This document shows positions 35,801 through 50,800 of a stretch of DNA of 64,000 bases, piece after piece. Source of the DNA: Rhyacophila brunnea (lineage: Eukaryota; Arthropoda; Insecta; Trichoptera; Rhyacophilidae); NCBI GenBank assembly GCA_022495005.1, contig JAGYXB010000360.1, positions 549,195 to 613,194 of the forward strand, in the 5' to 3' direction. Below the pieces are notes generated by a model, which had not been told where the DNA came from, did not search any database, and was given only the letters and a program-made list of their open reading frames with translations. The translations under genes and the position numbers were made by a program. Every line of letters begins with the position of its first letter. Positions within the stretch are counted from its first letter, which is position 1.

Positions 35801-38800
35801 TTATATGTATACAAATGTTAAAACAATAAAAAATAAGTAGTTTTAAAATAACCGTCATTTTCATTTAAACAAAATTCTGTCAAAAAAATGAGGCTATTTA
35901 TCACTCGGCAGTGTTGCCATATTTCAAATAATTTCAGTGTTGCAGTCTCAAGATATACTTCATATTTTCATTGGATTTTAGGAAGAAAATTTAATAATAA
36001 AAAATACATCCGGAGCAGTGGAGCACTACAAATTTTTGGTGCTCCGGGAAAAATCCCATTGCTCCAGTGCTCGTGCTCCGAGCTCCGCTCCAACGCTTTG
36101 CTAATTGAACTAAGAATACAATAAAATTTGCAGATGGTGCTGGTTAGTTTTTAAAATTTAATTACACCCTGCCTAAACTAAACTATAGTAGTTTGGGGAT
36201 GCTAGGGCAATATGACAAAAATAGTGCACACCTTTTCAGTCATACTTATTTGTTTTCATTGGATATAATATTATTACAAATTGTGTTGGTTAGTTTTTTT
36301 TTTAATTCATTAAGCTCTGCCCAAACCAAACTATAATAATGGATTTTAATTCAAATTCCATCAATAACCTTCTGTCTATAGTATTAATATTCAAACTATA
36401 ATAGACACAAAATATTAATCCAAGCCATTGTAGATAATAGTAAAAAAATATTCGTTTATCTATAAAATGTGTAAAACTATGCCATTAAACCATACATACA
36501 TTCAGATATTTCATAGATAGAAGAATATTTTTTATCAATTATAGTTTGGTTGAGGCAGGGATTAATGAATTTAAAAAAACTAACTAACACTATCCGTAAA
36601 AATATTATGTTTTCTTAATTCAACGAAAAAAAATAAGTATGAGTGAAAAGGTGTGCAATATTTTACCTTAGCATACCTAAACTATTATGGTTTGGTTTAA
36701 GCAGGGTTTAATTATTTTTTTTAAACTAATCAGTAATAATAAGTGTGACTGACAAAGTTTCGTGTGAACTATTTATGTAGAATCTTAACAGCCTACCTCC
36801 ACCCCTAGCCGCTGAGTCACGATTGTAGCGAGACGCCATCTTCGCAGATCTTTCTCTTATACAGAAATGCTACGAGATAGATGACTGTGAAATTTCGAGA
36901 TTCGTAAACTTGTAGTACACATCGGAATGCGTCATTGCGATTTTTTTTCGTAACAGACAATCATTTTATTCACACTACTCTGCCGGTCAGTGGAAATGGT
37001 ATACTGAACGTTGCCTCGTTTTCAATCGATCTATGCTCCGAACTAGGGAATCCAATCCCGGGATCCCGAACAATTTTCGATAGCTATGAATCCCGGGATT
37101 TGTAAACATAATCCCTAGAGTTTCGGAGCGGAATGCAAAAACATTTGTCATAACTAAAATTTCCTTAGCAGAAAACACTATGCAGAAACACTGTCCTTAG
37201 TTAAGATCATTTTTATTGAAAATAATACCATATTTAAAAATTCTCGTTAGGTAAATTAGGTAAATTATTTTATAATCGTTAAACGATGACAAAAATATGA
37301 CAACTGCATTTTATAAATGCAATAACTATAAATACATATTAATATTTAATTATAATACTCTTATGTTTCCGTTATAAGTCATTATACGTGATTCCACAGG
37401 CACCACAAGATTTTTTTTTAACATGGTAACACTAGCATCAAGTGTCATTCTTCATCTGGTATTTTGTATTTCTGCGGGCTGGCGTATAAAAATAAAATAA
37501 TATTCTGCAAGTACATGCCAAACGAATTAACACTATCAATATCCATATTGAGATACATTGTCAAATGAATTTGAGTGTATGGACTGTGTTATAGACATGC
37601 GAATTTATTTTGACAGCAGCTGTCAGTGGTAAATGGTAATACAGAAGGGGGCGTGTTCATAACAAAAGTAGTCTATGGTTAAGGATTCCTTAACTCTATA
37701 CTCAGGATTGTCTATAGTTAAGTCATGCTTTTCGGCGACTTATCCTTAGGAACGAAATCTTAGATTGTGCATTCCGCTCTCGGGATTGATTTTTATCAAT
37801 CACAATCAATTGGTATGTGTACAAAATCATTATGTTAGTGACTTGTATATACCTGCATATGTCACAGGGGGAATCGCCGGATGCTCACGGATAATAAATA
37901 ACCATTTTATTGCTGCCAACGCAATCGTAACAACATTAGAAAAATAATAAATCTGCGGCAAACAATTTTCAACTATAGGTGCGACGAAATTTCGGACTGG
38001 CTGCCAATCGGAGAGCGAATGTCGATCTGTGAACACGTCAATTTGTTTTGTGATGGCGTCGGGGTATTAATTCTTAAATCGTGTAAAGATGTTAGCATTT
38101 ACTTGAAAAATATAACATGCCAATGAATATATTATTATTATTACTAATAGAACAATAAACATAGCATTAAATGGACGCATGTTGAATTTTTATGACAAAT
38201 TATGTTTTGTTCAGCATGCGTCGTTTGCACAATCTTCGCGTCGCGTAGTCACAATCGTTTTAGACCGTGCCCCAGCTGAGGACCTGAAACAAATTGTCCA
38301 AGCAGCTCAACTTTTCTAAAGTCACTAAAGATAAAATATCCTACGCGAGTTACCGGTAGCTCGCGAGCGACAGTTTGGCGATCGCTGGTATAAATAATAC
38401 TAAACATTTTTGACCGATTCTATCAATGCTGTCTGTATATATTATGTATAAAATTTTAATATTAACTATCGAAATCCCGGGATAAAAAAATTGGCTCGGG
38501 ATTGGATTCCCTACTCCGGACTCGCTTGAAAGTCAAACACCTATGCTCTTGTGGACTATTCATAGCGGTACAGTTATGGATAACCGAAGGCACCTTGATG
38601 GAGGCGTGTCGATCAACCTTGCAAAATAATTACTTGTATGCATGATTCGTCAGTACCAGTGGGGAAGACTGCCAACCGGAGGTAAATGAGGATATAATTC
38701 GAAGAGGGCAGTCTTCGCTTTGCCCTGAAAGAAGCAGGCGAGGGTTTGATGGCCTAGTCTCCTAGAGCCGTGTGTAATACCTAGTCCAGGCCAAGACACC

Positions 38801-41800
38801 TCTCCGTGATCATTTTTTTTTTATTAATTATTAAAAACGTACTTACAAGGTGGTTTTTAGTAATTTTGAACAATCTCAAACACCCAGGCTTTGAGAAAAA
38901 CACATAAATATTGTGTCCCGACCGGGAATCGAACCCAGAAGTCTCAGATGGAAGGCAAACGCCTCACGCACTGTACCACGACAGCCGCCTCCGTGAACAA
39001 ATTATACCTACAAATGTCTGTAAACATCTGTCCGGACACAAATTGAAATTAACGGACGTCCATTCCTGCAAACATTACAATCAAATTAAATGCAATCTAA
39101 ACAGATTACCTACATCGTACAAACTTACGCGCATTGATAAAAAAAGTAATATCCCGTGAGACGTGTCGCTACTTCTGATGTAACACTACAAAATCGCCCA
39201 AAAATGGTGTATTTGCATGTCTGTCAGTATTTTTACATAATTTTTCAAAAAAATACCTTTGGACAATAATTTGGATCATGAACATAATCATTGCCGACTC
39301 AAGTAGAAAGCCGATACATTCACAACGACTGGTCTTACTTTTTCCGCCCCTCCCGTTGTTGTCTATGGATGACCTGTTATTGTTCTATACTCTATATAGT
39401 GCTCATACTGACGCGTCTGTCGTGTTCACACAGGGAATGCTTTGATTTGAATAGATGAGTTACATGATAAATAATACACTAGCATATTAACACACCTTCT
39501 ACAATAATGTAATGCATAGATCAATGCTACATATATTTTGGAAATCGATATTACCACCGGTTTTTGTGTAAAGGACTAGTCTGACTTTGACTGCTGATAA
39601 ATAACAATAATGTATATCATTTATAAATAACACTGATAGTTAATATACCTATTTGATTTGAGAATTTTTTGTAATTCAATTTGAAACGAGAAAGGGCGAA
39701 TTAATATTTCAAGCAATCTGGGTTCTGATTTTGACAGCTGAACAGTGGACCACTCGTTGCTTGTGCAAAAAGATATGCTCAGGCTTTATTAATCTAAATA
39801 TGGCGGTGACATAATAACATACATGGGTATCATGGCCCTGGTTTGGAAAATTCACGTGTTGTTTTTTAATGTGTGCTTGGACCCATAGTACGGACCTAAT
39901 AGGTTGACCAAGTCGCCACTTAAAATGGATACCAATGTTAGGCATGTTTCTATACCATCGACGCCCACAATGGCCGAGAGGGTAACGCGTCGGCTTATAA
40001 TGTTGCGGGTCGCAGGTTCGTATCCTGAGTCTGGCAAATACACATATTGGTTTTCAATGTGTGTTTGGAATAGTGTGGACCTAATAGGTTGAAAAGTGGC
40101 TAACATCCATTTCTTATAAAAACAAAATCTGTTTATACGGTCTACAAAATAGGCATTTAGCTAAATTCACATGATATTTTAAATCGCCATGATGCAGGTT
40201 TGTCCGAACCGAAGGTGGGCAATGTACGATTTTCGATTGTAAGGGCATCTCCGGGACAGCAGCGAAAAAATTAAACGTCATTAGTGGAGGCCCAGAAGAC
40301 CCATAATATTAAGATCCTTATAGAATCGAACACGGTGAAGTAAATAATATTGGTCTCGGCCATATTGTACTCGTCATGGCCCCCACAAGGGGGGGCTGAT
40401 AGGGCTCTAGCCTGGGGGGCCGGGCATAAGAGAGGCCCGGCGTGGTGGGTCGACCAGATAAGTGAGATTAACACGCACCACAAATTTACTCTAATAGCAA
40501 AAAAAGTCGCTACTTTCCTTCGGGGCTATTAAATATTTTATGTAGGTATGTTGTTGCAATTTGACGTGATATTATGAAGATTTATACTTAAATGATAATT
40601 CCCGTGTGAGTATTGGAAACACTTCTGTAGAGCAACACACTGCCCTTAACCGCACCAAAGATCCTGGCCTGGGGGCCCGCTTCAGGATGTGGGGGCCATG
40701 GTACTCGTTCAAGTGTTTTCGTACAATTTTCACTCACATGGCCACCGTTACCTTCAATCCGAGGCTTGTAAGTAGGTATGTATCAAAAAACCTACAAAAT
40801 ATGATAAACATATCCTATTTTGAAGCCCACAAAATGACACCTACATGTTTAACTGAATGAATACCGATTGTATTATGAACTCGTGATACATTTTAAGTAT
40901 ATTTTTGCATATTTTTAAAACATATAAATAATTGTCACAGACGCCCACGTACCGATTGTTAGCTATCACTATGTACTCGAATCCATTAAATTACAGTACA
41001 CCCACCGACAGTAGCGCACTCAGGATTTAATATTTGGGGGGCCCAAGGAGGAGAAAGTAAATTATTAGTCCCATAGGCTCTTTTTCTTCTTCATATAATT
41101 ATTTTTACATATTTTCACAATACACGGCTGCATATTTGTAGTTTCTCCTAGTTTTTACTAAATTGGAGGCATAGTGGCGATAACCGTTGAGCGTGTCATC
41201 AGCGACTGGCGGATTGGAAGTGACTAACAGCGACCATGCTGGACACGTGCTCCTAGTATGCTAGAACATTACTCAAATAATATCGGCTGTGCCACCCGCT
41301 TGGTCTAGAGAGCTACAATATTTATGCCGAATTCCACTCAAAAAATGTTCTTTTGATTTACACCACCACCGACTGTAGTGGGTGTAGTCGTTTTTTTCGC
41401 CTAATGTTTATCGTCAATTTTTGGTTTTTTAATAATATTGAGGTTTCAAAATATTAATTGAAAATGGACAAAAAAGAGTATTATTGCATTTAACTTATAC
41501 ACAAACCTACTCAACACAACCTAATTTCTTGTTTATCTGTCTTTTGTCTATTGCACTCGGTGTACCTACACCATGTCCCCCACTCCTGAAACGAGCCCTC
41601 AGGCTAGGATATTTGGCGGGCCCCCTACCTACCACTAAGATTAAAGGCAGTGTAAAACACTATATTAATGTTTTTCAAATTGTGTTTTAGTTCAAATTAA
41701 GGGTACTTATACTGTGAATTATTGGCGATTTTTAATAAATCAACTTTAATAATGGAGTTGTCCAGTATCGACACATAATAATCAGAAAATATATTGCACA

Positions 41801-44800
41801 ATTATATAATTTAAAATGTACATGACCATGGAGTATAAAAGCTCCGCAGGCGACTTTTTTTCTATTAAAGCTAAGTTATGATGTGTTTATCTCACTTATA
41901 TGGTCAACCCGACACGCCGGGCCCCCAGGCTAGAGCCCTGTCAGCCCTCCCCAGCCATGACCTACACCACTCCGGAATTCGGATGGACACCGAGAATTTT
42001 TTGACAGTTCCATTAGGGATTGGTTTTCTGAAAAAACCTGACATTTTTTTGTGTTAGAAATTAAAATCTAAGAAATTTTTCTAGAAAGGGTGCTGGAGAA
42101 TTATTACAAATCATTTTTTTGCCGTGCTGTTATTTGTCTAAGCCTGCGGTATAGTTTATTGGCTTTCAATTTTGATGTTTAAAATCATTCTGATAATTTT
42201 TATGTTTGGGGTACGCCACTGCCCACCGACAAATGACATAAATTTAATAATAAACAATTATAGTATATGTCTAACGGCCAGACGGTATTATAATATGTAG
42301 GTACCTCTATGTATATCTGCATCCGAGAGATGAAGTGGGTTATATCAGCTAAGCCTAAGGAATGCGTATTGTATTTTTCAATGTGGTGTTTGATCCAAAG
42401 TCTGGCAGTGACACAAACTGAAATCGATCGTAGTGTTATTTCTCGTACTAGGACTCGTTGCATGGTAGGTAACAATTTGAACGAAATGTGCAATTGAAAA
42501 TCTTCATTTATTGCAAACAGGTTACCGCAATGCATTCCCAATTCGCCATGCAGTGCCACGGCCTGTATATCACGTAGGTTGTTAAGATCCGCCATAAATT
42601 GTGCACACTAAACTTTATCAGTCATACGTATTTGTTTTCATTAAAATAAGACTACAATTTACGGATGGTGTAAGTTAATTTTTCAAATTTAATTGAACTC
42701 TGCGAAAACCAAGCCATAATAGTCAAAAAACACTCGTCTATATATAAAATATCTAAAAGTATGCAACTAAATCATACATAACATTGTTTATTTTATAGAT
42801 AGAAGAATATTTTTATCTATTATTTTTTGGTTTAGGCACGGCTCAATGAATTTAAAAAACGAATGAACAATATTATGTGTAATAAAATTATGAATGAAAA
42901 AGTGTGCACAATTTTGTCATATAGTCCAAAATATACCAAAACTATTTTGGTTTGGTTAGGCAGGGTTTAATTGATTTTTAAAAACCAGCACCTGTAAATT
43001 GTAGTCTTAGTTCAATAAAAACAAATACGTATGACTAACAAAGTTTAATGTGCACTATTTAAGGCGGATCTTAATAGCCTACATCCACCCTTCACTACTG
43101 CTGTATATTGTCGGCTTTGGTTTGATAAGTAACCTAATACGTCGGGTGAATGGTTAATAACCATCCCTCGTAAAAAAACTGTTAATTTGAACCAACTCTG
43201 TGGAGGTTCATGTTCTATGATTAGGAGCGAATATCGTTTTAAAAAAATACCCAATTTCGTGTTTTATCTAGTCTAATATATTCTATCCAAACATCATTAT
43301 ATGGTTATTAATTGAGTTAGCATTTACTTGGTAGAATTCCATTTTACAAGAAATGAAAATATAATTAATATTAAATTCTACAGGTTTTTTTTTTTTTTTT
43401 TAAATAGTCTTGATAATGGTGTTACAACCGAAATAGCTATCGACAAACCTTTTAAAAACCTGTAGAATTTAATATTAATTATATTTTCATTTCTTGTATC
43501 ATTATATGGAATTGACTATTGGCAATAATTATTATAGTATTGAATGAATTTGCAATGCGAATTGACTTGCGGCCAATTTAATTAGATAAGCCTTAGTAAA
43601 CAATAAAAAAATTCAGTTTCTCTTGTCACATATTTAGGCTCGTTCCTTATGAGGAGAATAATTTTTTCACCATCTTCAGTTAGATATTTTAATTGAAATT
43701 TCATGCGTTTTAAATGAGACAATTTAGATACTTTTCCGACTCGACTGAAAAATGTTAAGACGTTCAATTAACTAAGTTTGCCTCTCGGGTCACGATATTA
43801 TGTCAAATCAATTAAGTATTTAACTCGGCTCAAAATTTGTCTGCGTTCTGATTTTGTAACGCGCCCGACTGCTAGAGCAGTGGTTTCCAAATGAAGCCGC
43901 CACGCTGGAGGGGTGCATGATTGGGAAAGTCAGCATAGATTTAAAATCCATTACGCCAATTGGGTGCATTTTTAGTTGGCGGAAAAATCGAAGGTCGACG
44001 CGGATACGGGGGCCACATGAAAAAATGGTTGGTAATCACTGCACTAGATGATTAATAATAATTGTTGGTCCGTTCTGTACTCTATACAAAGAATTCGGCA
44101 GTGACACCACATTCCAAACGTATCAATTAATTTACCTCTCGCCTTCAGGATCCACACTAAGGCACAGATAACTGAGTGCTTATGGAGGAACACTGATGTT
44201 TTGACTGGAATAGAATCTTTGAAAGGATGATAGGTACCAGGTACCCTTCGTCTCACACGTGAGGCGTTTTTAAAGCCCACATTCTAACGAAAAATAAATT
44301 TTAATAACCTAAAGAAATTTTAAAGTTTAACCAGAGACATCTGTCTCAAATATTGAATATTATGCTGTATCCCACAGTCTATCTAATTGTCTACTAACTC
44401 ATGCAAACAAAGGTTTACAATAATTATCCAAGTTTTTTTTATATAGTTTGATTCGATTTGTCCTTGAGATCTTAGCGCTCTCTGTCCATTATATGAAACG
44501 CATATTATTTTCATGTCAATTTATGCGCAGTCAAATCAGCCCTAGTGGTCTTTTGGATAGGGTCAACGAATGAGGCTAGCAGATTTTAGTGCAAGCTCGA
44601 TTCCGGATTCGATATAACGGACATAAATTAAACCTTCCAAGAATGTCGAGCCGGTATAGAAATGACCAATTCGTAGGCAGTCTGAGAAGCATGTAACTTG
44701 TCGATTGCAACATTAGATGTTTTTTAATCTAAAAAGTCGCATTTGACCAATCTGCGGAGTTCCATTTGGCAACGTGTGTTTTGTGAATAACGATGACGTC

Positions 44801-47800
44801 ACATCAACGTATTCAAGTTTCAAGTATCAAGTTTTGATGTGAGAGCTACGGCATCTCTGATGCTAAAGCAGTGGAGGTTGCCTGCGGCAGACAGATGGGA
44901 GTGTAGACGTTTTCTGAAGACTGCGAAGACGACGATGAATGAATAATTAACACAGTGGCAAAATATGACCATGTTTAGTACCTACTTCGTACTTTCTGCG
45001 GTGGCCTTATGCAACGTCGGTGAGTGTGCCAAAAGAAATTATTCTTAAAAATATATTTAAAAGATTACCACCCCTGACCACTTCAGACAGGAAAACAAAA
45101 TAATGGTCCGAGTAAATATTGAATTAAAATAGGCGCTGATTTTCTTTGTGTGAATTATTTGCCCTGCGTGCAACAAAGCAAGGTTAAAAGTATTCTTTAC
45201 TCTTTCGAGAGAACTAATATTTGACTAACTTATATGGCTATTGAAACATACTTTACTAACCGACTTGAGCCCGACTTTAATTTAACGTTCAGATAGGTAG
45301 ATAAAGGTAGGTAAATACAGTAGGCAGGTACGCCCACGATGGCCGAGCGGCATAAGCGTCGGCTTATAGTGTCGTGGGTCCCAGGTTCGAATAATGGGTC
45401 TGGCAAATACATAATATATTGTTTTTCAATTTGTGTTCGAGTCAGAGAATATGCACATAAATTAGGTTGAGCAAGTTTAGTGGTTAACATACATTTCTTG
45501 TACAAATAATATTCTGTTAATACAAACCTCCACCATGTGGAGTTCTATACGACCTTATTACGATCGGACATGGTCAAAAGAAATACGGCGCCCCCCGAAA
45601 GACATTGGCGTATCATCCAGACTCCGGGTGCGATCCCGGTCATTGAAGTTAATCCCTCCAAACCAAAACCCGCCACGCACTACACCCGGTCTTAATCGAG
45701 CGTATCACGTGGCCCTACATTGGCGATGTGAAGCATCTAGTTCAGTTTTAGGCCGGGAATGCCCTAGGGCCTAGGAGAAGATACCCAGGACTAAGGTTGC
45801 TACGCTCAAAGTGTGCTCTGACTGAGTTTAAAATTACTTTCTATTGCAAAGTGCCGGGGACAGAAGAGCACAGGGAAATTATAAAAATAAAAATGATTCT
45901 AGTGTATATACCTATAACAAAAATAATGAAGCTAATCATACGGACAGCAAAAATTATGTAAAGAGATCTTCACGCCCGCAGTAAGACGCCGTAATTTTTT
46001 AAAATGCAAGATAAATGGCCTTAGTAGCAACCAAGTCGGACGGCCCGATGGGCCCAACAGCTGGTTGGACCGACCTGAGCATCTCCTCCCGTTCGGAGCA
46101 CATTCTAAAACATTCCCAGAGGATGTGAAGACATAAGTCTCTTTGATTGTTTCACACTAAAGCAGGGTTCGCTTTGTTAATTTGCTCTTTGGGTCATAAA
46201 CCAAGGGACGCAACGCGTGCCGACTGTTCACAAATATTGAATGCGCGTTATGTTTACGTGACAAACTTTGTTGCATATTATGAGACAGATAGCAGTTTCA
46301 CGAATCAATGACCGAATTGGTAAGCGGCAACGGATAGGAAGATTGAGCGTCGCTTGGGGGCGGCAGTTACCTGAAGGGCGACATATCGAGGAGAAACATG
46401 AGGTATATAATATAGAAATAGGCACCCAAACTTAGTAACAACGGAAATACCTTTCAATTAAAAAATTCAGCTCACTGGTTGGAAATAAAATGTATTAATT
46501 AACATAGGAGGTTTAACAGGGCTGTAATTTTTTGTGTCGGGTTCGCGATGTCTAGTTTACTTCCCTTGTCCTTGGATGACCAGCAATGACACGTGTAGAT
46601 TTTCGAATTATATTTGAATTATAGGTAGGTACGTACTTACTTAATTAATGTATCCAAATATTTTTGCCGGTCACTCCCGAGTTTTGAAAGTTGTCAGGTG
46701 TATTGTCTATTGAAGTATAGATGGAATTTAAATTAGTTTTAGTTGGATATACATTTTGGGCTGCAAATAAACCAGTCAAAAACTAAGTATATGGTCAGCA
46801 CACGCGATCAGGTACCGCTGCAGAATATAGTCATAGGACAGCATGCATATGAAGGGGTGGACAAGTTCACGTATCTCGGATCCAGCCTAAATACCCAAAA
46901 TAAGACAGCAGAGGAGATAAAAATCCGCCTTATCTCCGGGAATAAATGCTGGCATGCCTGCAAGCGACTGGTGGGGTCGAAAATTCTAGGCCGAAGAAGT
47001 AAACTTCTAATATATAAAACAATTATAAGGCCAGTGTCACTTATGGCTGTGAGACTTGGTGCTTAACTCAAAACGAGGAAAATAAATTAGCTGTCTTCGA
47101 GCGCAAAATCTTTGGACCCACGTTGGAAAATGGGAACTACAGAATAAAAATGAGCCACGAGTTGGAAGAGCTGATTTAACAGCAAACAATCATAAGATTC
47201 TGTAAGTCCCAAAGACTACGATGTGCGGGATATGTGGAGAGAATTCCTGGAGTTAGAGCGCCAAGGATCATGGCGAAGTGGCTACCCCAAACGGAAGAGA
47301 CCCAGAGGCCGACCAAGAAGGAGATGGGCTGACGCCATAGAAGTGGACTGGCTTCATATATGAAGATCCGGTAACTGGAGAAGTGTGGCGAGAGACCGGA
47401 GTGAGTGGAGAGCGGTTGTGGAGGAGGTCAAATCCCACCCCGGGATGTAGCGCCGTGGAAGAAGAAGGATATACATTTTAGTACCTACCTATGTATCCAT
47501 ACGACACATTTCTTAGATATTGAAGCCATGAAAGGATGATGAAAAAGACTGTATTAAAAAAATGTGGCGGTATTTTGGCGCTGCCTATGGGCGGCATTTT
47601 GTCTTGAGACGTCACTGAACCAATGCACCAACTGAAGTCTACTGCCAAAGTAGTCAGTTACCTTGTGTATTTACTGAAACCTGTTATCATATGATATTAT
47701 CATGTGTTGATGTCAAGGACTTTTAAAACATACAATAACATTAACTATGTGATTTAAGGCAAAAGATATACATAAATAGGTATCCTACATGTATTTACCG

Positions 47801-50800
47801 GAGAGAGCCTTATCAAAATGTTGATATTAAAACACTTGTGGTAAAATTATTGGTAGCCAGAGCAAAATTATCATTTATCCAGTACACGGCCGCCGCCATA
47901 CTTATTTACATTTACACCTCTCGATGCAAACAACATAATATATTTTTAGGAATAACTGAGTTCCGTTACGCAAAACGCCAGCTAAATAATTAACTAATGA
48001 CATAAATAATATGTGTGATTGTTCATTTAATATATTAATATACATATATATATATATTATATATATTATGATTTTACCAAGGCTCCACCTAGAAGAGGAT
48101 CCGTCGATCGGGCCCTCACTCCAGAACTTTACAATTCTGCCAATCTCTTCCGCCCTACCCACCGCCAGGGCACCTTCCAATAATTCGTCAACATTCTCAA
48201 AGATATCCGCAATTCGCAGATGTACTCTGTGTCGTTCATATTTAGGGCATTGTACTGCTACATGTACAATGTCCTCCAAAACATCACATTCACCGCACAG
48301 CTGCATATAATATTATCAGATGTTTGATATCGCGATTAATAACAAATTAATCTTCTAATTGAATCTAATAAACATCTAACATTACTGTTTAGACTCTAGA
48401 ATCATTTTTTTGATCTTAATGCTATACGGCCGTCTCTTTCCGGTACAGCAGCTCACGGTGAACTGTGATACGGCGAAATGTAATACGTACAATTAACGTG
48501 TAACCACGTCATCACGGTTTTTTTCTTCCGAATGTCATCTTATAAATACATATTATATAAATATAACTCTATCTACATTGCAATAAGGGTGATTCTTACA
48601 TACTTATGACAGATGTCTACGACCTTATCTGAAAAGAAAAGGTAGCCATTTTCCTGTCCAGATTTGTATGGAATGGTGTATCCTGTAAATATGTATATAT
48701 GGATCGATTAATTAATAATTGCATTATTCATTCTTTTTGGTTGGTGTTTGTGTAGATAATCGGCACCAACACACTCTTGTTTTGAAAATCTCTTTCCGGC
48801 AAGAGAAATCACGGTGAACTCTGCTACGGAGCAATATAATACGTAAAGTTTGCATGTAACCATAATATTTGTGTGTTGAAGCCAACTCCTTGTTACAAGA
48901 CCGACAGAAGCCAGTCAATTTCTATATATTGTAAGGAGGTCAATTTAGTGAATGCTAACCGCAGTGGCGAATTGTGGAGGTAGGCTGTTAAGATCCGACA
49001 TAAAATGTGCACACTAAACTTTGTCAGTCATACGTAAGTAGGTATTTGTTTTTATTGAACAATACTACAAATTGCAGATAGTGATGGTTAGTTTTAAAAA
49101 AAATATTTAAACCCTGTCTAAACCAAGCCATACTAGATAATAGTCAAAAAATATTCGTTTATGGAAGAATATTTTTTTATCAATTATGGTTTGGCTTAAG
49201 CAGGGGTAACAAGAATGCACTACTTAACACAATCAGCAATTTGTAATCTTAATTCAATAAACACAATTAAGTATGATTGGCAAAGTGTACACCATTATTT
49301 ATAGGATCTCAACAGCCTACCTCCACTATGATAGTTTGGTCTGGGCAGCGTGCAATTTAATTTACAAAAACCACCAACACTATCTGCAATTTGTCGTCTT
49401 AAGTTTAGTGTGCACTGTGTATGTTTGATCTTAACAGCCCACCTCGACCCTTCGCCACTGCTAGTAGGTATAAATAGGTAAGAGCCGGAAACAAGAAGCA
49501 AACCTTGAAACCGGCGTTTCTATTTTTGCAGCGCTGATCGCCATATTATGTCATATTATATTAGATTCGATGTAATTTATTTTTATGTGACCGGTTCTGT
49601 GATTTTTATTTTCTGACGTAGGTATTTGTTTTAATTTGATCCAAGTAACCTGGGTCAAATAAAAAATATTATTGGATACAAGCATTGCCCACTGAAGAAG
49701 GAAGCCGATACATTACACGACTGGTCCTACTTTTCGCCCCTCCCGTTGTCTATGGATGACCTGTCATTGCCTCTATAGAGTGCTCATACTGACGCGTCTG
49801 TCGTGTTCACTTGTCGGAGTATTCTTAGTTTCAGATTCTTTCAGATTATTTTAACGTATCTTGGAGACCTTGGAGTTCATCTGATTTAGTGGTTATGTTG
49901 TTATTAATAATTGGAAGTGACGATCAAAGTAAGTAAACTTCTTCTGTGTAGGTATATTAATATCGTAATACACTAGGACGTTTGTCAATGTGACAGTCGA
50001 TTCTAAACGACAATAACTAATAACTTATTTATACTCTTCAGTCATTATAGAATACCAAACTCTGCTTGCAAGTACGTTATCAATAAATAGTATGGCAGTG
50101 GACCACTCGTTGCTTGTGCAAAAAGTTATGCTCAGGCTTTATTAATCTAAAAATGGCGGCGATACAAGACAATTAGATATCTAACGGTCGACATTCTTAG
50201 TACATGGTTAACACCTACTGTTTTTTTGTGATTATCATAGGTACACAAGATAATTTACACACAAAAACTTGTATCTTCAATGCCTACCTACTTAATTTGT
50301 ACGCAAAGTCCAAAACAAATGACAGTGTAGATAAAAAGATTAAAGACAAGTGTTTGTGATTAAAATACGCGAACACATGACTTATACGTCTTAACGAAAA
50401 ACGCAGTTGAACGCCATTACTGTCAACAAGTCAAGTAGCCGTGGTAATCTTTAACGCTACTCCCCGCAGTCTTAGAAATGTCCTGGGCCAGGCGCGCACA
50501 CTGATAAATGGTATAGACCAGCGATTTCCAAACTGAAAATATATTTCCATGAACAGAAAATATAAGCTTAGTTATGGCACACGGTTCGAAACCGCATACG
50601 GTTTCAGTCCATGGATGGCCTATTAGCCAGCGCCTTCATTTCGTCGCTGTGCCATGTTACTGACTGGACACGAGTTTGCGAGATATCGTAACAAGTTTTG
50701 CGAAAATTCATTTTTCATTATTGGTAATATTTATTTTTAATACAAGACGTAAAATATCTTGACTGCTACGTGCTACTAATTAGGCGTACTTTTTGTTGTT

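Noticed and set aside
45535..45774. 79-codon plus-strand frame, Pro/Arg-rich
   Set aside because: It shows no domain or splice context and is flanked by a SINE and a LINE fragment.
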